Assembly (NCBI GenBank): GCA_964387795.1
Contig: CAYLYP010000017.1
Span: 1 to 49,002 of the forward strand
Length of the DNA: 49,002 bases
Reading direction: 5' to 3'
DNA from: CAYLYP01 sp964387795
GTDB taxonomy: Bacteria > Bacteroidota > Bacteroidia > Bacteroidales > UBA7960
Position 1 is the first letter of the stretch. Each line of letters begins with the position of its first letter. This document shows positions 16,709 to 24,277 of the stretch, piece after piece. A program made the position numbers and the translations under genes. The notes under the pieces were generated by a model. It was not told the DNA's origin and made no database searches. It saw only the letters and a program-made list of their open reading frames with translations.

Positions 16709-18664
16709 CTATCTGATAACAATCCGTTTTAATTCCCCGGCGAGCAGGCCTTTTATTTTTTCAAGCTCAATCTTTTGTTGTAATATTATTATAACTTCTT
16801 CGTCATCAGTCTTATTTTGCAACTTCTCATCCATTTCCTTTAACCTGATTTCGATAGTCCTTAGTTTTAAAGCATTGATGCAGTCAATCACTACTTTTTT
16901 AAGTGAATTCGCCTCAGAGGCTACCTCTATGCCATGTTTGGTAAACCAGTTGGGGCTAAGCTCATAGGATTGCGACAGGATATCAATGACAGCCATCCTG
17001 ATTTGATCATTTTGGTGATGGGTAAAGATATCTGTTTCCGGAATCTGGTTATTTTCAATTTCCTTTGAAAAGATGTTGAATATCTCCTGGTAAACGGCAT
17101 TAGAAAAACTGATTTCATCTCCCAGGATATCATTGATCATGAACACAGCAACTTTTTCAGTATATTCTACTTCGTGGTTAAGTTCATCAAGCCCGGTGAA
17201 TATGATATCCTGATTGCCATAAAGGATGAGCAGCCGGATATAGTCTTTTTCCTGAGGCTCTGAACTAATCAGGTTTGTCTGGGGCTGTGGTTCAACAAGT
17301 GGTGGAAGGCCATCGGAAGAAGTAGCGGTTTCAGTGCTTTTATCCTTTTCCGAAGTGGCTTTTTTTCTTCTTATCCTGCTGATTTCTTCAACCATGATTT
17401 TCTCATCCACCTGCATCATCTGGCTGCATTTCTGGGTGAAGAGCGTTCGGCTGATGGGGTCGGGGATGATGGCTATGCTCTGGGCTATTTCCCTGATAAG
17501 CCCTGCTTTTTTTATAGGGTCATTGCCTGTCTCGCTGAGGAGGAGGTTTGTTTTAAATGATATAAAATCTTCCGAATGGGTATTGATAAAATCCTGAACT
17601 TCTACCGGCCTGTATTTTCTTGAATATGAATCGGGATCCTCCCCATCAGGGAATAGCACGATCCTTACGTTCATGCCTTCTTCAAGGATCATATCTGTGC
17701 CCCTGAAAGCAGCTTTGATACCTGCGGAATCGCCATCGAACAAAAGGGTGATATTCTGGGTATATCTCCTGATGAGTTTTATTTGTTCGGTAGTGAGCGA
17801 AGTGCCCGATGAAGCTACCACATTCTCTATTCCTGCCTGGTGAAGGCTGATGACATCGGTATAGCCTTCTACCAAGCAACAGTTGTCTTTGGCTACGATG
17901 GCATTTTTTGCAAAATAGATGCCATATAGGATTTTCCCCTTGTGATAAATATCTGATTCAGGGGAGTTGATATACTTTGGTTTGGTCTTGTCTGAAGTCA
18001 GGATCCGGCCTCCAAAACCAAGTACCCTGCCCGAAAGGCTTAATATGGGAAACATAACCCTGCCCCGATATGTGTCATATAAGCCCTGGTTGTCCCTTGA
18101 CTTGGATAAGCCTGTCTTTTCAAGGTAATCATTCTTATACCCGTTTTTTCGGGCATGGAGCGAAAAGGCATCCCACGAGTTTAAACAATAACCTAACTGG
18201 AATTTCTCTATAATCTCGGGTGAAAAACCCCTTTCCCTGAAATAACTTAAGCCTACTGATTTCCCCTCATCATGTGTGTGAAGGATATCGGTAAAATATT
18301 TTTTTGCAAATTCATTGAGGTTGTAAAGGCTTTCCTTTTCATTCATGGCTTCCAACATCTCAGGGGAAGGTTTTTCTTCTTCCACTTCGATATTGTATTT
18401 CTTTGCCAGATATTTGAGCGCTTCAGGATAGTTGAAGTGCTCATGTTCCATGATAAAATGAACTGAATCGCCTCCTTTTCCGCAACCAAAGCATTTAAAA
18501 ATCCCTTTAGCCGGAGAAACCGTAAAAGAAGGGGTCTTTTCATTATGAAAAGGGCATAAGCCCAGTAAGTTAACACCTCTTCGTTTCAGTGTTACAAATT
18601 CCCCTACCACTTCCTCAATACGGGCTGCGTCTAATATTTTTTGTATGGTATCGGGCTGTATCAC
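16709..18664 (-). CDS. dnaG: DNA primase
   Basis: This 651-residue enzyme makes RNA primers at the replication fork. The N-terminal CHC2 zinc-binding domain is complete (C37, H40, C58, C61 in CPFHNEKTPSF and CFGCGKGGD). The RNA-polymerase core follows, with the conserved YFRERGFSPEIIEKF and FPILSLSGRVLGFGGR. The TOPRIM domain is seen from VEGYTDVISLHQAG to LLFDGDSAGIKAAFRG with its acidic metal ligands. The C-terminal helicase-binding region (about residues 440-650) is less conserved. The start fits the usual primase N-terminus. A -7-like box TATTTTTG lies just upstream, after the ppnP terminator. Confidence 0.97.
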   Translation of the reverse strand: MIQPDTIQKILDAARIEEVVGEFVTLKRRGVNLLGLCPFHNEKTPSFTVSPAKGIFKCFGCGKGGDSVHFIMEHEHFNYPEALKYLAKKYNIEVEEEKPSPEMLEAMNEKESLYNLNEFAKKYFTDILHTHDEGKSVGLSYFRERGFSPEIIEKFQLGYCLNSWDAFSLHARKNGYKNDYLEKTGLSKSRDNQGLYDTYRGRVMFPILSLSGRVLGFGGRILTSDKTKPKYINSPESDIYHKGKILYGIYFAKNAIVAKDNCCLVEGYTDVISLHQAGIENVVASSGTSLTTEQIKLIRRYTQNITLLFDGDSAGIKAAFRGTDMILEEGMNVRIVLFPDGEDPDSYSRKYRPVEVQDFINTHSEDFISFKTNLLLSETGNDPIKKAGLIREIAQSIAIIPDPISRTLFTQKCSQMMQVDEKIMVEEISRIRRKKATSEKDKSTETATSSDGLPPLVEPQPQTNLISSEPQEKDYIRLLILYGNQDIIFTGLDELNHEVEYTEKVAVFMINDILGDEISFSNAVYQEIFNIFSKEIENNQIPETDIFTHHQNDQIRMAVIDILSQSYELSPNWFTKHGIEVASEANSLKKVVIDCINALKLRTIEIRLKEMDEKLQNKTDDEEVIIILQQKIELEKIKGLLAGELKRIVIR

Positions 18665-18712
18665 CTTTAAGGGTTTATTGCTTTAAAATATTGATCCGAA
18701 ATATGATTGTTT

Positions 18713-18720
18713 CAAAAATA
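18713..18720 (-). promoter_or_regulatory. Possible -7 box of dnaG
   Basis: The minus strand reads TATTTTTG, matching TAnnTTTG, 49 nt upstream of the dnaG start and just downstream of the ppnP terminator. No -33 TTG is visible at standard spacing because the terminator stem occupies that position. Confidence 0.35.
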
Positions 18721-18728
18721 ATGTGCTT

Positions 18729-18753
18729 AAAAAAACCCGGAGAGTACCGGGTT
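18729..18753 (-). terminator. Rho-independent terminator of ppnP
   Basis: AACCCGG (18734-18740) pairs with CCGGGTT (18747-18753) across a 6-nt loop. On the minus strand the stem runs into TTTTTTT (toward 18729). It starts 10 nt after the ppnP stop codon. The plus strand also has a T-run after the stem. Confidence 0.85.
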
Positions 18754-18762
18754 GTATTTTTT

Positions 18763-19044
18763 CTATCGGTAAAGGCAGAGATAAGAAGTTGAAGTCTGGG
18801 TTTTAACTTTAAACTTTTTATTTGCATCCACAGTGAAGGTCTGTCCGGGTTTATAGGTGACCCATTCTGTGCTTTCGGGGAGCATTACTGTGAGGCTTCC
18901 GCTCACTACAGTCATGAATTCCTTTTTTGAAGTCCCAAATTCATATTCTCCTGCTGCCATGACCCCAATTGTTGCAGGGCCTTCTGCATCTTCAAATCCA
19001 ATGGATTTCACATTGCCGTTAAAGTATTCATTGACATTGAACAT
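18763..19044 (-). CDS. ppnP: Pyrimidine/purine nucleoside phosphorylase
   Basis: This small cupin-like enzyme splits a range of nucleosides with phosphate to free bases and ribose-1-phosphate. It aligns by eye along its whole length with E. coli PpnP (YaiE): NEYFNGNVKSIGFEDAEG, GVMAAGEYEFGTSKKEFMTV, the strand VSGSLTVMLPES and the C-terminal TSYLCLYR. I chose ATG 19044, which matches the E. coli start; an ATG four codons upstream (19056) is also possible. It has its own promoter and terminator, so it is a single-gene unit upstream of dnaG. Confidence 0.93.
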   Translation of the reverse strand: MFNVNEYFNGNVKSIGFEDAEGPATIGVMAAGEYEFGTSKKEFMTVVSGSLTVMLPESTEWVTYKPGQTFTVDANKKFKVKTQTSTSYLCLYR

Positions 19045-19085
19045 CGTATGAAACATTTTTGATTAATAATTGTTTGCTATAAAGA

Positions 19086-19114
19086 CAAAGTTAATCAAAA
19101 GAGCCGGTTTGCAA
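19086..19114 (-). promoter_or_regulatory. Bacteroidota-type promoter of ppnP
   Basis: The minus strand carries TTTTTG ending at 19112 and TAACTTTG at 19093-19086, with an 18-nt spacer. Both boxes match the -33 TTG / -7 TAnnTTTG consensus. Transcription would start about 30-40 nt before the ppnP start codon. The rest of the 387-nt gap to 19431 holds an AT-rich stretch and the copy-B inverted-repeat element. Confidence 0.65.
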
Positions 19115-19325
19115 AAATGTTTTGACTTTTTGATAAGGTTTATAATGCTTTTATGTAAACACTAATACAGGCTGTTGGTATTCAATGCTTTAATGACTTG
19201 AAAACAAGAAGCAAAATTACTTTGGGAGGGAAATATTGTATATCAATTTCAATGTAATAATTGGTTCTTTTTAAGGTTTTGTGAAATAGTTTTTTTTGAT
19301 TGAAAAGTCTGGTTTTGAAGCAAAA

Positions 19326-19368
19326 ATGTTTGTGGATTTTATGCAAATTCAAGTAAAACTGCAAACAT
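19326..19368 (+). promoter_or_regulatory. Inverted-repeat upstream element, copy B (before the second P5C dehydrogenase)
   Basis: ATGTTTGTGG (19326-19335) and CTGCAAACAT (19359-19368) flank a 23-nt spacer. The right arm is followed by GGAATTCAATAAGG, and the gene start lies 63 nt further. Arms, spacing and orientation relative to the gene match copy A, while the spacer sequence differs. Confidence 0.5.
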
Positions 19369-19431
19369 GGAATTCAATAAGGCCATTTTAAAAAACTATT
19401 CTTTGCTGATAATAACAAAAACAATAATAAC

Positions 19432-21081
19432 ATGAACAATGCTCAATTTTTTTATAACAGGCCTGCCAATGAGCCTGTGTTTGCATACACACAAGGCACT
19501 CCCGACAGGCTTGCACTCGAAAAGGAATTAGAAAAGTTTTCTTCCGGAACCATCGAAATTCCTTTGGTAATCAATGGCCGGGAAATCTTTACCGGTAATA
19601 TTGAAAAAGTAGTGATGCCCCATAATCATGGGAAGGTGATTGCCACATATCACAAGGCTGATGAGAAAGAAGTTCAACTTGCAATTCAGGCAGCCATGGA
19701 GGCCCATCAGAAATGGAGTACCATGTCATGGGTCGAAAGGGTATCCATCACATTAAAGATTGCCGAGCTGATTTCCAAAAAATACAGATACCAAATCAAT
19801 GCTGCTACAATGCTTGGCCAGGGAAAAAATGCCTACCAGGCTGAGATTGATGCTGTATGCGAAACTGTTGATTTTTTAAGGTTTAATGCACATTATGTTT
19901 CTGAGATTTATAATGGGCAACCGCATTCTGAACAGGGAAACTTGAACCGCATTGAATACAGGCCGCTGGAAGGCTTTGTCTTTGCAATTTCACCTTTTAA
20001 CTTTACCGCAATTGCCTCAAATCTTGTGATGGCTCCGGCTGTAATGGGCAACACTGTGGTTTGGAAACCTGCCGGAACGGCTATGTTGTCGAACTATCTG
20101 CTCATGAAAATCTTTAAAGAAGCAGGTATGCCCGATGGCGTTGTTAATTTTGTCCCGGGGCCTGGGGCAGTAATCGGGGATATGGTGCTTAACGACAGGA
20201 ACCTTGGTGGTGTCCATTTTACAGGGAGCACAAATACCTTTAATCATATCTGGAAAACCATCGGCTCTAAGATAGATACCTATAAAGCTTATCCCCGAAT
20301 TGTTGGCGAGACAGGTGGCAAGGATTTTGTCTTTGTGCATGCTTCGGCTGATATTGAGCAGGTAGCAACAGCTTTGGTCAGGGGCGCTTTTGAATACCAG
20401 GGCCAAAAATGCTCGGCTGCCTCAAGGGCTTATATCCCCAAATCGCTCTGGGAAGCATTGAAAAACCGGATGTCTGAAATGATGAAAATGGTAAGGCAGG
20501 GCGATGTCAGTGACTTCTGTAATTTTGTTAACGCTGTGATTGATGAAAAGGCATATAAAAGTATCATGGCTTATATTGAAACGGCAAAAGCCTCAAAAGA
20601 TGCTCAGGTCATCTTTGGTGGCAATGGTGATATGAGCAGTGGCTTTTTTATCGAACCTACTGTAATCCTTACTTCTGATCCTCATTTTGTGACAATGGAG
20701 GAGGAAATTTTTGGCCCTGTCCTGACTATTTACCTTTATGAAGATGAGGACTATGAGAAAACGCTTGAAATTTGTGACCTGACTTCTCCTTATGCACTTA
20801 CTGGCGCCATTTTTGCAAACGACAGATATGCAACAGTAAAGGCTTGCCAGATTTTAAGATATGCTGCCGGTAACTTTTATTTTAATGATAAACCAACCGG
20901 GGCTGTCGTTGGGCAACAACCGTTTGGGGGTGCCAGGATGTCGGGAACCAATGACAAAGCAGGTAGCTCCCTTAACCTGCTTCGGTGGATTAACCCAAGG
21001 ACTATTAAGGAGACATTCCTCCCGCCCACTGACTTCAGATATCCATTTATGCACGAACAAAAGTGCAAAAGCTGTAATTAA
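19432..21081 (+). CDS. L-glutamate gamma-semialdehyde (1-pyrroline-5-carboxylate) dehydrogenase, paralogue 2
   Basis: This 549-residue aldehyde dehydrogenase is co-linear with the product of 14436-16064 over its full length, with clearly more than half of the residues identical by eye. It shows the same active-site set: GETGGKDFVF with the catalytic Glu, GQKCSAASR with Cys327, and GQQPFGGARMSGTNDKAGS. It differs from its paralogue by a C-terminal tail EQKCKSCN with a CxxC motif. The predicted reaction is glutamate semialdehyde to glutamate with NAD. Its upstream region carries the copy-B element, whereas paralogue 1 has an unrelated operator-like palindrome, so the two are probably expressed under different conditions. 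A strong terminator follows. Confidence 0.92.
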   Translation: MNNAQFFYNRPANEPVFAYTQGTPDRLALEKELEKFSSGTIEIPLVINGREIFTGNIEKVVMPHNHGKVIATYHKADEKEVQLAIQAAMEAHQKWSTMSWVERVSITLKIAELISKKYRYQINAATMLGQGKNAYQAEIDAVCETVDFLRFNAHYVSEIYNGQPHSEQGNLNRIEYRPLEGFVFAISPFNFTAIASNLVMAPAVMGNTVVWKPAGTAMLSNYLLMKIFKEAGMPDGVVNFVPGPGAVIGDMVLNDRNLGGVHFTGSTNTFNHIWKTIGSKIDTYKAYPRIVGETGGKDFVFVHASADIEQVATALVRGAFEYQGQKCSAASRAYIPKSLWEALKNRMSEMMKMVRQGDVSDFCNFVNAVIDEKAYKSIMAYIETAKASKDAQVIFGGNGDMSSGFFIEPTVILTSDPHFVTMEEEIFGPVLTIYLYEDEDYEKTLEICDLTSPYALTGAIFANDRYATVKACQILRYAAGNFYFNDKPTGAVVGQQPFGGARMSGTNDKAGSSLNLLRWINPRTIKETFLPPTDFRYPFMHEQKCKSCN

Positions 21082-21091
21082 TTTGTAAATT

Positions 21092-21126
21092 GCCGGCGGG
21101 AAAATCTTCCCTGCCGGCTTTTTTTT
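21092..21126 (+). terminator. Rho-independent terminator of the second P5C dehydrogenase gene
   Basis: GCCGGCGGGAA (21092-21102) pairs with TTCCCTGCCGGC (21107-21118) with a single bulged T, and is followed by TTTTTTTT. It starts 10 nt after the stop codon. Confidence 0.9.
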
Positions 21127-21207
21127 CTTTTCAACTCTCCTTTTATTGCCTTAATTTTGTTCTGTTTCCCTGCTTTTTTCTTTTTTCAAAAAAACTTTAT
21201 GTATTCA

Positions 21208-21241
21208 TTAACTAACTTATTAGTTAATTTATTTACCTTTG
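21208..21241 (+). promoter_or_regulatory. -7 box with adjacent palindromic operator upstream of the aspartyl-protease gene
   Basis: TTAACTAA-CTTA-TTAGTTAA (21208-21227) is a perfect 8-bp inverted repeat with a 4-nt spacer, the form favoured by TetR- and MarR-type repressors. TACCTTTG, a TAnnTTTG match, follows at 21234-21241. The repeat occupies the space where the -33 box would lie. The start codon is about 147 nt downstream, leaving a long leader that contains the copy-C element. This region belongs to the 306-nt gap 21082-21387. Confidence 0.5.
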
Positions 21242-21304
21242 GACTCTTACTTTAAAAATGGTGTTTTGTAATTATAATTCAGGATATTGTTTGGTGAAAC
21301 GAAA

Positions 21305-21348
21305 ATGTTTGTGGATTAATCAATAAGGTTATTTATAATAACAAACAT
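21305..21348 (+). promoter_or_regulatory. Inverted-repeat upstream element, copy C (before the aspartyl-protease gene)
   Basis: ATGTTTGTGG (21305-21314) and TAACAAACAT (21339-21348) are separated by 24 nt. The left arm and its next bases are identical to copy B over ATGTTTGTGGATT. The right arm is followed by TGAGTTCCAACA. The start codon lies 40 nt downstream. Confidence 0.5.
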
Positions 21349-21387
21349 TGAGTTCCAACACTCAAAAAACTTAATAAATGTTTACGA

Positions 21388-22599
21388 ATGAAAAAGATGC
21401 TATGTTTGCTTTTTGTTACATTGGCACTGGTATCATGCAATTCCGGTGAAAAAAAAGAAACTGTTAAGGAAAAAGTAACTGTACCTGATGGTGCAATCCC
21501 CATTGAATATCAGGGCCACATTTATCTTTATGGAAAGGCAAACGGGATAAAAGGTGCTTTCCTGTTTGATACAGGTGCATCTAATTTTTATTTCGATAGC
21601 CTGTTTTATAAGGAAAACGATTTTAAGTACAAACAAATCGCTCAAGGGTATTTGCCGGGCGCAGGGCTCAAACCTCAAAAAGTAGATATTGTCCTTGATA
21701 CGGTTGATTTTATATTTGGGAACCAGGAGTATAAAACAACAATAGTGCCTGTGTTGACCCTTAAGCCTATTGTTGGCGATTTTGCTGACGGAATCCTGGG
21801 GATGGATTATTTTTCTGATAAGATACTTCAGCTTGACTATGATGATAAGTTTATGTTTGTCCAACACTGGTTGGATTCTGTTATGATTGCCGAATATAAG
21901 GCAATTAAAATGAGACGCACCGGAGGTAAACTATTATTTCCATTATCTATCCAACTTAATGATTCATTAAACATTCAGGGCGATTTTCTCTTTGATATTG
22001 GTTGTGGAACATCAGTTGTTTTAACAAACCAGACTGCTGAAAAATATGGTCTCAATGGCCTGATTAAAGAAAAAATAAAACACTTTTCAAAATATGGCGG
22101 AATAGGAGGGGAATCTGAAAGCTATGATTTTAAAGCGCATTCATTAAGTATTTCAGGCTTTGTGTTTGATGATGTAGTCATGGACTATAGTATTGATAAG
22201 TCGGGTGCTTTAGCTGCTTCTGAGTATATTGGTGTTATTGGTAATGTGATTTTTGAACGTTTTGATATGATTATTGATTTCCCAAATGAAACCTTATATC
22301 TCAAACCAAACAGCAATTTTGAAAAACCTTTTCTTTTCTCAAGACTTGGTTTCTCTTATGTTGACAGGTATAAATACTTGAAGGCATGGATTGTTACAGG
22401 ACTATATGAGAATAGCCCTGCCCATAAGCAAGGACTTAAGATTGATGATAAAATTATTGCTGTCAACAAAATTCCTGTTTCCCAACTTGACTTCAAGTCC
22501 GGAGAAACATTCCTGGATGGTTTATCTGATATTGAGCTGACTGTTAAACGAGGAGCAAAGGAACTAAAATTTCGCTTTCCACTGAAAGAACCCTTTTAA
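21388..22599 (+). CDS. Retropepsin-like aspartyl-protease lipoprotein with C-terminal PDZ domain
   Basis: This 403-residue protein has a lipoprotein signal (MKKMLCLLFVTLALVSC, lipobox LVSC) and so is membrane-anchored outside the cytoplasm. Two pepsin/retropepsin-like halves follow: the first with the catalytic motif LFDTGASNFYF (about residue 52), the second with LFDIGCGTSVVLT (about residue 206), where DTG has become DIG. The C-terminal 80 residues form a PDZ domain (NSPAHKQGLKIDDKIIAVN). The likely role is proteolysis or peptide processing in the envelope. The altered second motif leaves it open whether one chain is fully active. It stands alone, with a candidate operator upstream. Confidence 0.85.
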   Translation: MKKMLCLLFVTLALVSCNSGEKKETVKEKVTVPDGAIPIEYQGHIYLYGKANGIKGAFLFDTGASNFYFDSLFYKENDFKYKQIAQGYLPGAGLKPQKVDIVLDTVDFIFGNQEYKTTIVPVLTLKPIVGDFADGILGMDYFSDKILQLDYDDKFMFVQHWLDSVMIAEYKAIKMRRTGGKLLFPLSIQLNDSLNIQGDFLFDIGCGTSVVLTNQTAEKYGLNGLIKEKIKHFSKYGGIGGESESYDFKAHSLSISGFVFDDVVMDYSIDKSGALAASEYIGVIGNVIFERFDMIIDFPNETLYLKPNSNFEKPFLFSRLGFSYVDRYKYLKAWIVTGLYENSPAHKQGLKIDDKIIAVNKIPVSQLDFKSGETFLDGLSDIELTVKRGAKELKFRFPLKEPF

Positions 22600-22835
22600 A
22601 TCAAAACTTTCTTAACCATTCTGTTTTATTTGGATATGCTTTGCGCTTCACAAATAGCTTTTTGCCTTGATGTTTGATAATTGTAAGGTATTGTGCTTTT
22701 TATCAAATGATGATGCCTGGAATGCTTAGGATAGATGAAGCGGTAATCGGGCTGGTTTTTTGCCTGCTGATACTACCATTCGCTTTTATTCTGATTAAAT
22801 AAGGGCAAAATGATATCAGACAATTGTTTTTTTGA

Positions 22836-22843
22836 TATTTTTG
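22836..22843 (+). promoter_or_regulatory. Possible -7 box of the DUF898 gene
   Basis: TATTTTTG matches TAnnTTTG about 82 nt before the chosen start codon. No good -33 box is seen. The rest of the 325-nt gap 22600-22924 is AT-rich, with no gene or clear terminator that I can support. Confidence 0.3.
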
Positions 22844-22924
22844 CATAAGTTTAAAAAGCTTGTTAAAAAAATCAGACTTTTTAAAACAATCAATCAATTC
22901 TCTCAACCAGAAAAACCAAACAGT

Positions 22925-23848
22925 ATGAAAAACTATTTTGATTTTAATCTGACAGGAAAGAAATTCTTCCCTTATTGGATTGTGTATTTTCTTTTGGCTA
23001 TTGTTCCAAATGCGATTGTCAACAGTCAGGGGCAGGGTCAAAGCCCCGGTGTATTGTCAATTGTTGTCAGTATCTTTGTGTTTTTTGTGTACATCTTCAT
23101 GTATTTCTACTTTATTAAACTCACCATTAACGGTGTTTCATTAAAGGAGAAACTGTTTAATTTCAATGGGGATGTATTTGTTTTTGCTGGAAAGATGTTG
23201 ATCGGTACAATCTTATCAATAATCACGCTTTTTATCTATATGCCATGGTTTATAAAAGATATTACCAAATATCTTGTAAACAATACATCCTACAAAGGAA
23301 ACAACTTTGATTTTAAAGCCACTGGCGGTAGTTTGTTCCTTGTTTTCCTCCTTGGATTTTTGATCCCAATGATTATTATTGGGATTATCATGTCGCAGGT
23401 AATGGATCCGATGAATTTCAACCCGGTACTTCCAATGATTATGGGCCTTGCTATGATGCTTGTGATGGTGCCATTTATGTATTTAACATACAAATGGATG
23501 GTCAATATTGATTATAAAGAATATCATATCACCTGGAAAACAGATGCTGTTGAATCCATTATGATGATTTTTGGCCAAATGCTCCTTGCTATTATCACTA
23601 TTGGGATTTATGCCCCAATGGCCTATCTGAAAATCTTCAAATATTTTGTTGACAGGACTGTTGCTGTTAAGGAAGGAGACGAGAGAAACTTTGGTTTCGA
23701 TATTGATCCAATGAATGATTTCCTTTTCATTTGGGGACAAATACTCCTTTGTATTATCACGCTGTTTATATACTTCCCATGGGCTTATGTAAAAATCAAC
23801 AAGAGATTTTCTCAAAGGACTTTTGTTACAGGTGAAATTTCTGAATAA
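22925..23848 (+). CDS. DUF898 (YjgN-like) polytopic membrane protein
   Basis: This protein of about 307 residues has six or so membrane helices arranged as repeats: a soluble start MKNYFDFNLTGKKFFPYWI, then helix pairs with recurring patterns such as IITLFIYMPWF, ITIGIYAPMAYLKIFKYF and IITLFIYFPWAYVKIN. Those recurrent (I/L)(G/F)IY-P motifs mark the DUF898/YjgN family, whose function is unknown. The frame is open further upstream (to 22832), but the extra residues are Lys-rich and unlike the family, so I prefer ATG 22925. A strong terminator follows. Nothing in the context points to a specific role. Confidence 0.8.
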   Translation: MKNYFDFNLTGKKFFPYWIVYFLLAIVPNAIVNSQGQGQSPGVLSIVVSIFVFFVYIFMYFYFIKLTINGVSLKEKLFNFNGDVFVFAGKMLIGTILSIITLFIYMPWFIKDITKYLVNNTSYKGNNFDFKATGGSLFLVFLLGFLIPMIIIGIIMSQVMDPMNFNPVLPMIMGLAMMLVMVPFMYLTYKWMVNIDYKEYHITWKTDAVESIMMIFGQMLLAIITIGIYAPMAYLKIFKYFVDRTVAVKEGDERNFGFDIDPMNDFLFIWGQILLCIITLFIYFPWAYVKINKRFSQRTFVTGEISE

Positions 23849-23904
23849 GGGATAAGATGTACGTTATATAATACTTACCGGAGCATCCAGCTCAGGTTTT
23901 CTCA

Positions 23905-23945
23905 AAAAAGCGGGATAGGAATCATTGATTTCTATCCCGCTTTTT
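23905..23945 (+). terminator. Rho-independent terminator of the DUF898 gene
   Basis: AAAAAGCGGGATAGGA (23905-23920) pairs with TCTATCCCGCTTTTT (23931-23945) apart from one extra G. The stem is symmetric in A and T runs, so it could act on both strands. Confidence 0.85.
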
Positions 23946-23973
23946 GTATTTATTTCACCAAGGTAAATTCTTT

Positions 23974-24105
23974 ATACCATGTCCATAGTTAAAGCGGAGT
24001 TAAAGCGGGTTTAAACCGGGTTTGAGCCGGGTTGAACCCGTCCTAAACCCGGTTCAACACCGCCTCAACACCGCCTCAACCCCGGCTCAACCCTTACCAT
24101 GGTAT
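23974..24105. repeat. 132-bp palindromic element built of degenerate 11-nt units
   Basis: The ends are exact inverted repeats, ATACCATG (23974-23981) and CATGGTAT (24098-24105). Inside, the left half is a run of 11-nt units such as GTTAAAGCGGA, GTTAAAGCGGG, TTTAAACCGGG and TTTGAGCCGGG. The right half is a run of the complementary type: TTCAACACCGCC, TCAACACCGCC, TCAACCCCGGC. The two halves can fold into one long imperfect hairpin. It is far more GC-rich than the surrounding DNA and lies between two convergent genes, outside both terminators. It encodes no protein. Confidence 0.8.
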
Positions 24106-24160
24106 TAGGATGTCAGCTTTTTGTTTACTGGGAGTATATTACATGTTGAGGCAAAAGAAA

Positions 24161-24194
24161 AAGGCGAACCCATATATCATTATGGGTTCGCCTT
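24161..24194 (-). terminator. Rho-independent terminator of the TonB-dependent receptor gene
   Basis: AAGGCGAACCCATA (24161-24174) and TATGGGTTCGCCTT (24181-24194) form a perfect 14-bp stem with a 6-nt loop. On the minus strand the stem is followed by TTTCTTTTG. It lies 83 nt after the receptor stop codon. Between 23849 and 24277 the only other contents are the DUF898 terminator and the palindromic repeat. Confidence 0.85.
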
Positions 24195-24277
24195 ATATGC
24201 TCTAAACATTTAAACATGAGGATTATACATCCATGCCATGCATGTTTATTGTTTCTGTCCTTATTTTGATTTAAGGC

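Noticed and set aside
20017..20406. 129-codon open frame on the minus strand inside the second P5C dehydrogenase
   Set aside because: It is antisense to a strongly conserved catalytic region and its translation shows no family motif, so it is a shadow of the real gene.
23974..24105. CRISPR array
   Set aside because: The units are 11 nt, degenerate, without spacers and arranged as an inverted repeat; no cas genes are present.
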